In this document: positions 6,437 through 13,632 of the stretch, piece by piece | Numbering within the stretch: position 1 is the stretch's first letter | How the letters are laid out: every line of letters begins with the position of its first letter | Source: Desulfobacterales bacterium | GTDB taxonomy: Bacteria > Desulfobacterota > Desulfobacteria > Desulfobacterales > RPRI01 | NCBI GenBank assembly: GCA_020052975.1 | Contig: JAGVOC010000091.1 | Span: forward strand, 1-16,937 | DNA length: 16,937 nt | Reading direction: 5' to 3' | Made by a program: the position numbers and the translations under genes | Notes under the pieces: generated by a model | Told to the model about the DNA's origin: nothing | What the model saw: only the letters and a program-made list of their open reading frames with translations | Database searches by the model: none

Positions 6437-8506
6437 TTATTTATCTTCGATATGGGCCTCGATCAGTTCCGCAAGATCGATTGCCTCCATTTTTCCTTCC
6501 ATGCCGCCAACCTTGATCGCATCCTCGATATTAACCAGACAGAACGGACATGCAGTAACAATAACATTTGCACCGGCCTTCTTTGCCATTTCTACCCTTA
6601 CAACGCCCATTCTCTGTTCTTCTTCGGGTTCATAAAAAAGCATCAGTCCTCCGCCGCCGCAGCAAAATGAACGGTCTCTGCATTTTTCCATATCAACCCT
6701 GTTGATCCCGGGAATGGCGTCGATGGCAGCTCTGGGATCTTCATAAACATCGTTGTGCCTTCCAAGATAGCACGGGTCATGGTATGTATATATCTTGCTC
6801 CCATCCTCAATGCCTTTTAACTTAATTTTACCTGATTTAACACATTTAATTATCGTCTGGCTTATATGCTCAACAGGAGGAAGCCCGCTGTAATCATTCT
6901 TCAAGGCATTAAATGCATGCGGGTCTGAAGTCACTATGTTTTTCACTCCTGAATTGACAATCTCCTCTGTATTATTGCTCTTTAAATCCTGGAAAAGCAT
7001 CTCTTCCCCGAAGCGCCGGACTTCGTTTCCGCTGTCCTTTTCAAGAGAACCCAGAATCCCGAAATCAATTCCTGCAGCAGATAATATCTTTGCAGTCGCA
7101 CGCCCGATGTTTTGCATCCTGTCGTCAAAGGATGTGATGCTGTCGACAAAATAGAGTGTTTCCGCCGTATCACCTTTTTCCAGCATCTTTACATTACATT
7201 CCTCCGGCAAACCCTTAGTCCAGTCGGCGCGCTTTTTTTCCATCTTTCCCCATGGATTACCGCGTTTTTCAAGAGCGCTTAATGGTTTTTGAAGGGATTG
7301 CGGGACCATGCCTTCATCAACCATGCCTCTTCTCAGATCGACTATCTTGTCTATATACTCGATCATGATCGGGCATTCCTGTTCGCAGGCGCCGCAGGTT
7401 GTACACGACCAGATTTCATCCTCGCTGAAAACGCTTCCTATAAGAACCTCGTCCACCTTCTCTTCATGCCCGAAAAAAGGATATTTTTTGAAAGAATGAT
7501 CCCGCCCCTTTATGGAAATAAACCTTGGCGAAAGAGGTCTTCCCACTGTATTTGCAGGACAATGGTCCGAACATCTGCCGCAATCGGCGCATGAGTAAAA
7601 ATCAAGAATGTGCTTCCAGGTAAAGTCTTCAAGCTTTTTAACGCCGAAAGACTCAATTTCGTCAAGTTTGCTTTCGTCAACACCGTACCTTACAGGCTTT
7701 ATGTTCCCCTTGTTAAGGCGCATAAAGAAGACGTTAAAAATTGAAGTAATAACATGAAAGTGCTTCCCCATCGGCAGAAAACAAAGAAAAAAGAAAAAAG
7801 TAATATCATGGATAAAATAAGATCCCAAATGGATTATTTGCAGGCTTTTATTAGAAGAGCCAAGCAGCATGTTTTTAAACACCCAGACAAGTGTGCCCGG
7901 AGCAAGAAATTCAGCTTCTGAGACTGATGTAACCTGAGCAGCTGCAAAACTTGCTTCAAAAAGGCTTTCTGAAATCATAAGCGTTGAAATAACGCCTAAA
8001 ACAAATATGGCCTCTGCGGTATGATCTTTTCCGTATTTTTCCGGAACAGCATATCTTTTCGGCTTGAAAAAACCCCTGCGCACTGCTGCAATAATACATG
8101 CAGCGAGTACCATTGTTGCCGCATAATCCTTTAATATGTTGTAAAAGTGCCCGATTATTCCATTAAATCCGGGCAGAATAAATCCATCCCGGAAACCTAT
8201 AACGACAAGGGAAGTTGATCGGACTGAAAGGATTAAAAAACCGGCAAATATCATTATATGAAGCACGCCGGCCAGCATATATCTTGGCTGGCGGTACTGC
8301 ATGAGCCACAATTTAATCAGACCGGCAACACGATCAGAAACCCGGTCGAAACGGTAATCGGGAGATGCTTTCAACAGCGGCTCAACCCTTTTTTTCATAA
8401 TAAAAACAAACATAGTTATACCGATAATGGGTATCAGAATTGAAAATATAATGGTGGGAATTCCAAATACCGATGCGCCCGCTGGAGAGATCAGAGCCAT
8501 TTCCAT
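6437..8506 (-). CDS. Membrane Fe-S oxidoreductase, probable ETF:quinone reductase (EtfD-like)
   Basis: Its likely role is to take electrons from EtfAB and pass them to quinone. From the ATG at 8506 (with GAAGGAA upstream) the product is 689 residues. Residues 10-265 form a NarI-like membrane domain of five or so segments with candidate heme histidines (His83, His120, His233, His249, His251). Two classical 4Fe-4S motifs follow: C306/309/312/316 and C368/371/374/378. Two HdrB-type CCG domains end the protein. The second is intact (C579, C609, C615-C616, C653/C656). The first has lost its cysteines: Ser456, Asp491, Asp528 and Ala531 stand where I expect them. A longer frame starts at 8569, but its extra codons run through the operator and it has no ribosome site. 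The gene heads the operon with etfB and etfA. Confidence 0.9.
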   Translation of the reverse strand: MEMALISPAGASVFGIPTIIFSILIPIIGITMFVFIMKKRVEPLLKASPDYRFDRVSDRVAGLIKLWLMQYRQPRYMLAGVLHIMIFAGFLILSVRSTSLVVIGFRDGFILPGFNGIIGHFYNILKDYAATMVLAACIIAAVRRGFFKPKRYAVPEKYGKDHTAEAIFVLGVISTLMISESLFEASFAAAQVTSVSEAEFLAPGTLVWVFKNMLLGSSNKSLQIIHLGSYFIHDITFFFFLCFLPMGKHFHVITSIFNVFFMRLNKGNIKPVRYGVDESKLDEIESFGVKKLEDFTWKHILDFYSCADCGRCSDHCPANTVGRPLSPRFISIKGRDHSFKKYPFFGHEEKVDEVLIGSVFSEDEIWSCTTCGACEQECPIMIEYIDKIVDLRRGMVDEGMVPQSLQKPLSALEKRGNPWGKMEKKRADWTKGLPEECNVKMLEKGDTAETLYFVDSITSFDDRMQNIGRATAKILSAAGIDFGILGSLEKDSGNEVRRFGEEMLFQDLKSNNTEEIVNSGVKNIVTSDPHAFNALKNDYSGLPPVEHISQTIIKCVKSGKIKLKGIEDGSKIYTYHDPCYLGRHNDVYEDPRAAIDAIPGINRVDMEKCRDRSFCCGGGGLMLFYEPEEEQRMGVVRVEMAKKAGANVIVTACPFCLVNIEDAIKVGGMEGKMEAIDLAELIEAHIEDK

Positions 8507-8543
8507 TTTTACTTTCCTTCTCCCTTCAAATATGTTATACAGC

Positions 8544-8575
8544 ATAAAAATGAATGAGTATTCATTCATTTTTAT
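8544..8575. promoter_or_regulatory. FadR-type operator before the etf operon
   Basis: A perfect inverted repeat with 14-base arms (ATAAAAATGAATGA, 8544-8557; its complement 8562-8575) surrounds the four bases GTAT. Its core TGAATGAGTATTCATTCA (8551-8568) fits the Bacillus FadR (YsiA) box TGAATGANTANTCATTCA as I remember it. It overlaps the proposed -10 region, so binding should repress. The same arms and spacing recur at 13068-13087 before the TetR gene. Confidence 0.8.
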
Positions 8576-8598
8576 CAGACAGATTTTCTTTCTGTCAA
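8571..8598 (-). promoter_or_regulatory. Promoter of the oxidoreductase-etfBA operon
   Basis: A consensus TTGACA lies on the minus strand at 8593-8598. Sixteen bases on is GATAAA (8571-8576); TGATAA at 15 bases is an alternative -10. The -10 abuts the palindromic operator. The promoter sits between the stop codon at 8629 and the gene starting at 8506, so the operon can be expressed separately from the dehydrogenase genes upstream. Confidence 0.6.
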
Positions 8599-8628
8599 GA
8601 AAATATTTTTCTTGGAAATGATCCTAAT

Positions 8629-10413
8629 TTAATAAGGATACCGCTGGGTCTTAATTATTTTTTCTGCAATAATTCGCCTTAGAGGAATGGTGTTGATGGG
8701 CCTGTAAGATGCAAGCCGGTCAATAGTTTCATACTTCTTATAAAGGGTTTCACCATCCTCAACAAAGGCAAAAACCTGCTTTGCCTTACCGGCGATCTCA
8801 GGAATAACATCGTTTACATAAACCTTGACGGCGGCAATGTGATATCCGGCCCTTTGCTCACCTTTTGAATCAAGCAATTTCCTTGCTCTTAAAAGTCCGC
8901 TTTCCATGGCATAAATCATTATTATCATATCGGCCAGCATTGCCATAACTTCCTGTTCTTCCGCAATGTTTGACAAAAGTTTGCTTACTGCCGCTCCGCA
9001 AGTCATTAGATGAATTTTCTTGCACATCTTGACCATCTGTTCCTGTAAAGATAGGGGAGATTCACCATGTTTAAGGCTCTCGGCAGGGTCTTTTTTCTTT
9101 TCGCTTTCAAGTTTAGCAAGGGCATCCATAACCGGAAGCCTGTTTTGCAATCCTCTTTTAACAACTGTCCCGGGAATAAGGAGACGGTTTACCTCGTTTG
9201 TCCCTTCAAATATCCTGTTTATTCTTGAATCTCTGTACATGCGCTCAGCCGGATACTCAGTAATGTAGCCATTCCCTCCGAATATCTGAACAAGCTCATC
9301 CACACAAAAATCGAGGCACTCGCTTCCAAATACCTTTGCAATAGAGCACTCAATGGCATATTCTTCAATAGCTTTTGCATTCTCTGCGCCATCTTTCTTA
9401 CCCTTTTCATCAAGAACACCAAGCCTGTCATCAATAGCTGCAGCAGTGCGGTATGCAAGCGACTCTGCCATGTATGTCATAATGCTCATATCTGCCAGTT
9501 TGTTTTTTATCATCCCGAAAGAGCTTATCTTTCTGCCAAACTGTTCCCTAATATTCGCATACTTGACAGCTTCGGCTATTGCTGCCTTGCTTGGTCCTAC
9601 CACGCTTGCCCCAAGCTTCAAGCGGCCGATATTAAGAACATTAAATGCAATCTTGTGCCCCTGGCCAATCTCAAAAAGCACATTTCCGGCAGGAACAACA
9701 CAGTCTTTCAAAATTACCGAAGTAGTCGAAGAACCCTTTATTCCAAGTTTCTTTTCTTCCGCGCCGCTTGTTATTCCCGGGAAACTGCGCTCTACAATAA
9801 ATCCTGTGAATTTATCACCATCAATCTTTGCATATATTATGAAAACATCCGCCCAGGCTCCATTTGTTATAAATATCTTTTCTCCGTTCAAAATATAATT
9901 TTTGCCGTCTTGAGAGAGAACAGCGGTGGATTGTGAGTTAAGTGCATCCGATCCGGCACTGGATTCAGTAAGGCAGTAAGCGGCAATCAATTCACCGGAG
10001 GCAAGTTTCGGGAGATATTTTTTTTTCTGATCCTCAGTTCCAAAAAAAACAATAGGAAGTGTTCCAATTCCTGTATGGGAAGAATGCGAAACAGCAAAAG
10101 AGGCCCCGGCACCCATAGCCTCCGTCACAAGACAGGTACTTATTTTGTCCATTCCCTCCCCGCCGTATTCGACAGGAATATCTATTCCGTTAAGGCCCAA
10201 TTCCCCGGTTTTCCTTATCAGGGAACGGACAAACGATTCGTTTTTTTCCTCGATCCGTTCGATGTTCGGTATAATTTCTTTTTTCACGAAATCGACAGCG
10301 CTTTCGTAAACCATCTTGTGTTCCCGGCTTATATCTTCAGGGGTAAACACGTCTTCGGGCAAAACATCTGAAATAAGAAATTCCACGCCCAGAAATATTT
10401 TTCTTTCAGCCAT
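8629..10413 (-). CDS. Acyl-CoA dehydrogenase, long/very-long-chain type with extended C-terminus
   Basis: This enzyme would make the alpha,beta double bond in fatty acyl-CoA and pass electrons to ETF. From the ATG at 10413, preceded by GGGAG, the product is 594 residues, a length typical of the Bacillus FadE / VLCAD-ACAD9-like group rather than the 380-residue short forms. Visible parts are the N-terminal helical domain (about 25-140), the flavin/substrate motif YCLTESSAGSD (146-156), GEKIFITNG (177-185), the helical C-domain with REQFGRKI (289-296), GGNGYITEYP (379-388) and IFEGTNEVNR (401-410), where Glu403 is the expected catalytic base. About 170 extra residues follow, with a helix-rich tail. 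It lies downstream of a second dehydrogenase gene across an 85-base gap, in the TetR-led operon. Chain-length preference cannot be read from sequence. Confidence 0.92.
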   Translation of the reverse strand: MAERKIFLGVEFLISDVLPEDVFTPEDISREHKMVYESAVDFVKKEIIPNIERIEEKNESFVRSLIRKTGELGLNGIDIPVEYGGEGMDKISTCLVTEAMGAGASFAVSHSSHTGIGTLPIVFFGTEDQKKKYLPKLASGELIAAYCLTESSAGSDALNSQSTAVLSQDGKNYILNGEKIFITNGAWADVFIIYAKIDGDKFTGFIVERSFPGITSGAEEKKLGIKGSSTTSVILKDCVVPAGNVLFEIGQGHKIAFNVLNIGRLKLGASVVGPSKAAIAEAVKYANIREQFGRKISSFGMIKNKLADMSIMTYMAESLAYRTAAAIDDRLGVLDEKGKKDGAENAKAIEEYAIECSIAKVFGSECLDFCVDELVQIFGGNGYITEYPAERMYRDSRINRIFEGTNEVNRLLIPGTVVKRGLQNRLPVMDALAKLESEKKKDPAESLKHGESPLSLQEQMVKMCKKIHLMTCGAAVSKLLSNIAEEQEVMAMLADMIIMIYAMESGLLRARKLLDSKGEQRAGYHIAAVKVYVNDVIPEIAGKAKQVFAFVEDGETLYKKYETIDRLASYRPINTIPLRRIIAEKIIKTQRYPY

Positions 10414-10458
10414 TTTAAATCTCCCTACGTTCAAGGTTAAATATCAAAAGCTGTTTGA

Positions 10459-10472
10459 TCCGCCGCGGCGGA
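10459..10472. repeat. GC-rich perfect palindrome between the two dehydrogenase genes
   Basis: TCCGCCGCGGCGGA is a perfect 14-base palindrome in the 85-base gap between the two acyl-CoA dehydrogenase genes, in an otherwise A/T-rich neighbourhood. With no loop or T-run it is not a terminator. It could be a mRNA stability element or a protein-binding site. Confidence 0.4.
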
Positions 10473-10498
10473 GAGTTCTCGGGATTCAGCGAAGTTAT

Positions 10499-12370
10499 TT
10501 ATCCGCCGAATGAAACCTCCGGAATTTCAATAGCGGCGCTGTTTGAATCGAGAATGGCTTTCATCTTTCCGAAAGTAACCGGCAGAACCGTATTGATAAA
10601 AAATTCGGCGCTCCTGAGCTGGCCTTCGTAAAATGCTGCATTTTTGTCTTTTTCTATCTTGGCTCGCCTTTCCAGATAATTGATCCCCTCTTCATGTCTG
10701 ACGCTGCCGACTAGTTTTTCGAGTTTCGGAGCAGCAACAGAGGCTCTCCAGAGGAGCATCCATGCCATGATAACATCTCCGCACGCTTCCATAAAAGGAT
10801 ATGCAAATGAAAATGCAGTTAAAACCTTCGGGGACATTGCCGAAGCCCCGATGTGCATTGCAACCTCTCCGAGCTTGTTGAGCGATTTTTCCAGCTTTGC
10901 AGCGAAATCTTCAAGTCCATGAATTCCTTTGGCCGCTGCTATTGTCTTTTGGATCTCACCGAAAAGATCCATGACGGCCTTCCCTTTATTCATGCCAAGC
11001 TTGCGCCCCAGAAGATCCATTGCCTGAATCCCGTTTGTCCCTTCATAAATCATGGTAATTCGGCAATCTCTCAATAATTGTTCAACCGGATACTCTTTTA
11101 TAAAGCCGTATCCTCCGTAAACCTGAATGGCGTGGCTGCAGATTTCAAAAGACTTGTCGGTTATATAGCCTTTGACTACAGGAGTAAGAACATCGATGAG
11201 CCCCTGATACCTTGCTTTTTCTTCATCGCTGCCTGCAGTTGCGATCTTGTCGGAACAAAATCCGGAATAGTAAATAAGGCTCCTCATACCTTCAACAAAT
11301 GACTTCATTATCATAAGCTGGCGGCGTATATCGGGATGCTGTATTATTGGAACGGAGGGGGCATTTGCATCCATCATCTGCAGCAGATTCTTCCCCTGTA
11401 CACGCTGCCTTGCATAATTGACAGCATACATATATGCGGAAGAAGCGCAGCCAAAACCCTGGAGACCGACAAGCTGGCGTGCCTCATTCATCATGAGAAA
11501 CATAGCTCTCATACCCTTGTTCTCTTCTCCGAGGAGAGTTCCCCTGCATTTGCCTTTTCCACCGAGTGAAAGAGAACATGTTGAATTGCCGTGGATTCCC
11601 ATCTTTTCTTCAATTCCGGTACAAACCACATCATTGAATTCTCCAGGTTTTCCATCATCATTCACCCAGATCTTGGGAACAAGGAACAAGGAGATTCCCT
11701 TTGTTCCGGCAGGCGCACCCTCAATACGGGCAAGGACAGGATGGATAATATTTTCGGCAAGATCGTGCTCACCGCCGGAAATAAATATCTTGTTTCCTGT
11801 AATGGAATATGTGCCGTCGTCATTTCTTTTTGCGCTTGTCGAAAGAGCCCCGACGTCAGATCCGGCTTCTGGTTCCGTAAGAAGCATTGTTCCGCCCCAT
11901 TTTCCGGTATACATATTTTTTAAATAAAGTTTTTTCTGCTTTTCGGTACCGAATTCCTCGATTAACTTCCCGGCACCATGTGTCAGCCCTGCATACATCA
12001 TGAAAGAGTAATTTGCGCCAACAAGATAGTCACCTGCAGCCAGAGCAAGGGTCTTGGGCATTCCCTGACCTCCCCATTCGGGGTCTTCTGTCATGGCAAC
12101 CCATTCTCCATCCTTAATAAGATCAAAAGCCTTGTGAAAACACTCCGGAACACTTACCTTTCCGTTCTCAAGCCTGCAACCTTCCCTGTCACCCAATTTC
12201 TGCGTAGGAAGAATCTCCTTTATTGCAAGATTACGAGCCTCTGACACAATCATATCAACTGTTTTTCTGTTGAACTCTGCAAATTTTTCATGCTTGCTCA
12301 AATCTGCAATCTGCAATTGCTCATGAAGGACAAAATCAACATCCCTTCTGTCGGCTATTAGCTGTGCCAT
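10499..12370 (-). CDS. Acyl-CoA dehydrogenase, DmdC-like family with C-terminal extension domain
   Basis: This is a second FAD-dependent acyl-CoA dehydrogenase, of a different branch from its neighbour. The 623-residue protein has the long N-terminal lead-in (1-60), EDPEWGGQGMP (95-105), the flavin motif LLTEPEAGSD (163-172), GNKIFISGGEHD (192-203), EEKMGIHGNSTC (254-265), YGGYGFIKEYP (418-428) and MIYEGTNGIQAMDLLGRK (440-457), with Glu443 as expected catalytic base. Residues from about 470 on match the general pattern of the acetyl-CoA-dehydrogenase-like C-terminal domain. Members of this branch include 3-methylmercaptopropionyl-CoA dehydrogenase (DmdC) and many uncharacterised fatty acyl-CoA enzymes. 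The FadR-like context favours ordinary fatty acids. AGGAG precedes the ATG, and the TetR gene ends 16 bases upstream, so they are co-transcribed. Confidence 0.92.
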   Translation of the reverse strand: MAQLIADRRDVDFVLHEQLQIADLSKHEKFAEFNRKTVDMIVSEARNLAIKEILPTQKLGDREGCRLENGKVSVPECFHKAFDLIKDGEWVAMTEDPEWGGQGMPKTLALAAGDYLVGANYSFMMYAGLTHGAGKLIEEFGTEKQKKLYLKNMYTGKWGGTMLLTEPEAGSDVGALSTSAKRNDDGTYSITGNKIFISGGEHDLAENIIHPVLARIEGAPAGTKGISLFLVPKIWVNDDGKPGEFNDVVCTGIEEKMGIHGNSTCSLSLGGKGKCRGTLLGEENKGMRAMFLMMNEARQLVGLQGFGCASSAYMYAVNYARQRVQGKNLLQMMDANAPSVPIIQHPDIRRQLMIMKSFVEGMRSLIYYSGFCSDKIATAGSDEEKARYQGLIDVLTPVVKGYITDKSFEICSHAIQVYGGYGFIKEYPVEQLLRDCRITMIYEGTNGIQAMDLLGRKLGMNKGKAVMDLFGEIQKTIAAAKGIHGLEDFAAKLEKSLNKLGEVAMHIGASAMSPKVLTAFSFAYPFMEACGDVIMAWMLLWRASVAAPKLEKLVGSVRHEEGINYLERRAKIEKDKNAAFYEGQLRSAEFFINTVLPVTFGKMKAILDSNSAAIEIPEVSFGG

Positions 12371-12386
12371 AATTTAATCTCCTTGA

Positions 12387-13058
12387 TTAATAATGTTTAT
12401 TATCATCCTCTTGGGAATTATTGGTGTTGACAATTTCTGCATTTCCTATACCTCTTATAAAGAGGTCAACAAGCGGGTCAGCCATCGATACAAGATCATA
12501 TTTTCCACCTGAATGGAGCCAGGTATTTATTACTTCATCAACACCGCCAAGTATGAATCTCTTGACAAGGCCCACGTAAATATCTTTGCGTATACCCCCC
12601 TCTTCCTGTCCTTGCTCAACTATTTCTGAAACAATATCCAGATAAAGCTTCGACATCTCTTTTATTTGCTCCTCAACGAGACGGCTGTTCTGATGTGTCT
12701 CAGCCTGGTACAACACAGCCATATTCCTGTCATTCTGAAATTCTTCAAGGTGACGGCGTATCAGATTTCTTAGCTTGTCAAAGCAGTTGTCAGCTTTATC
12801 GACTTCCTCTCTGAACCTGTCGAAAACCAGCTTGGTCTTGTAAGTGAAAAATTGGACAAGAATATCGTCCTTGTTTTTAAAATACAGATATATGGTACCA
12901 TCTGCCACACCAGCCTCCCTTGCAATCTGTGATATGGTAGACTGATAGAAACCCTGTTCGGCAAACACTTTTACAGCAGCTTCAAGTATGCGGTGGTACT
13001 TATCATTTCCTTTAGCTTTATTATTATTAATAGCAAACCTCCATTTACAAATTATCAT
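12387..13058 (-). CDS. fadR: TetR-family transcriptional regulator, Bacillus-FadR-like
   Basis: This is probably a repressor of fatty-acid oxidation genes that releases DNA on binding long-chain acyl-CoA. It is not related to the GntR-type FadR of E. coli. The product is 223 residues from the ATG at 13058. Its N-terminal helix-turn-helix (about 21-67, with STISQIAREAGVADGTIYLY) and the following FKNKDDIL are nearly the same as in B. subtilis FadR (YsiA) as I recall it. The C-terminal ligand domain shares the pattern GGVDEVINTW...GGKYDLVSMA (172-194). No ribosome site precedes the ATG. A GGAGG at 13038-13042 instead sits six bases before an in-frame ATT at 13029-13031, which would give 214 residues. 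It heads the operon with both dehydrogenases, and an operator overlaps its promoter, implying autoregulation. Confidence 0.9.
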   Translation of the reverse strand: MIICKWRFAINNNKAKGNDKYHRILEAAVKVFAEQGFYQSTISQIAREAGVADGTIYLYFKNKDDILVQFFTYKTKLVFDRFREEVDKADNCFDKLRNLIRRHLEEFQNDRNMAVLYQAETHQNSRLVEEQIKEMSKLYLDIVSEIVEQGQEEGGIRKDIYVGLVKRFILGGVDEVINTWLHSGGKYDLVSMADPLVDLFIRGIGNAEIVNTNNSQEDDNKHY

Positions 13059-13067
13059 AATACGGTT

Positions 13068-13087
13068 ATGAATGAATGCTCATTCAT
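13068..13087. promoter_or_regulatory. FadR-type operator before the TetR regulator gene
   Basis: ATGAATGA (13068-13075) and TCATTCAT (13080-13087) are perfect inverted arms around the four bases ATGC. This is the same arm sequence and spacing as the site before the oxidoreductase-etfBA operon, and differs from the remembered Bacillus FadR box at one central base. It lies about 20 bases downstream of a TTGACA box and just before the gene, so it should mediate autorepression of the whole regulator-dehydrogenase operon. Confidence 0.8.
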
Positions 13088-13113
13088 TAACAATAACACC
13101 TTTCCTGTGTCAA
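13085..13113 (-). promoter_or_regulatory. Promoter of the regulator / acyl-CoA dehydrogenase operon
   Basis: A consensus TTGACA is on the minus strand at 13108-13113. The hexamer 17 bases on, TTAATG (13085-13090), is a weak -10 that overlaps the operator. The -35/operator arrangement parallels that of the etf operon promoter at 8571-8598, which supports both. Confidence 0.5.
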
Positions 13114-13214
13114 GTATAATCGTAACAAATGAATTCTCAAATATTAATATCGACTAACTTTTTAATAATCCAGTAGTTAAACCTTATTTCACAAATACAC
13201 TGGACCTTCCAATA

Positions 13215-13241
13215 TCCTGTTAATCCTGTTTAACCTGTTGA
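13215..13241. repeat. Three tandem copies of a 9-bp unit
   Basis: The unit TCCTGTTNA occurs three times in a row with one or two changes per copy. Such short runs are common in intergenic DNA of related bacteria, as I recall, and no function is implied. Confidence 0.5.
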
Positions 13242-13270
13242 GCACTTATTCATAAAATGTCTGTTTGAAG

Positions 13271-13296
13271 ATTCCCCGCAGCAAACTGCGGGGAAT
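13271..13296. terminator. Strong hairpin, possible terminator or part of a repeat
   Basis: ATTCCCCGCAG (13271-13281) and CTGCGGGGAAT (13286-13296) form a perfect 11-base stem with a four-base loop CAAA, followed on the plus strand by only three Ts. No gene runs into it from either side in this window, so a terminator role is unclear. It may be one end of a small non-coding repeat. Confidence 0.4.
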
Positions 13297-13335
13297 TTTC
13301 GACCGTAAGGACTTTTTATCTGTTTTCGATTTGCT

Positions 13336-13367
13336 CGCTAACCCTGCCGCAAGCAGCGGGGTTAGCG
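13336..13367. repeat. Second GC-rich hairpin in the intergenic region
   Basis: CGCTAACCCTGC (13336-13347) pairs with GCGGGGTTAGCG (13356-13367) with one wobble position and an eight-base loop. It lies 40 bases after the first hairpin and contains similar CCCTGC / GCGGGG words, so the two may belong to a single element of about 110 bases. Confidence 0.45.
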
Positions 13368-13632
13368 CTCGCTGCTTCGGTTCAAAAACCATAATATTAT
13401 ATATTGTGTATTTTTTTAATTTTGGTTCTCTCATTAGTTGGGAGAAAGGGGTCCTGGATCACCAACTCTTTTGGAGGCGATCCTTAATATTTTTAAAAAT
13501 GTTGAACTATTAATTGCATTTTTAGGGTGTTTATGGCTTATTATTAAATTGTCACTTTTCATTTTTCAGATCCAAATGAATATATCGCTTAATTGCATAA
13601 AGCATCTCAAAACTTTATATGAGGATCCGTAA

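Larger units (their letters stand above)
13114..13632. other. Intergenic region without a convincing gene
   Basis: About 520 bases separate the divergent regulator operon and the histidine kinase genes. It holds a short tandem repeat (13215-13241) and two GC-rich hairpins (13271-13296, 13336-13367) in an otherwise A/T-rich stretch. Short reading frames occur (for example one with a hydrophobic stretch ending at 13632) but none has a good start, ribosome site or recognisable product. The only clear signal near the end is GAGGA at 13621-13625, the ribosome site of the kinase. I see no confident promoter for the kinase pair. Confidence 0.6.

Noticed and set aside
8507..8569. N-terminal extension of the oxidoreductase gene to an ATG at 8567-8569
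   Set aside because: The extra 21 codons cross the FadR-type operator and begin inside it, with no ribosome site. The ATG at 8506 has GAAGGAA upstream.
13246..13513. Short frames in both directions over the two hairpins
   Set aside because: They exist because the hairpin repeats are open in several frames; the peptides are low in information and have no ribosome sites.
13438..13632. 64-codon frame with a hydrophobic stretch before the kinase gene
   Set aside because: It starts with TTG without a ribosome site and ends directly against the kinase ATG, and its 3' end contains the kinase's ribosome site. No family is recognisable.
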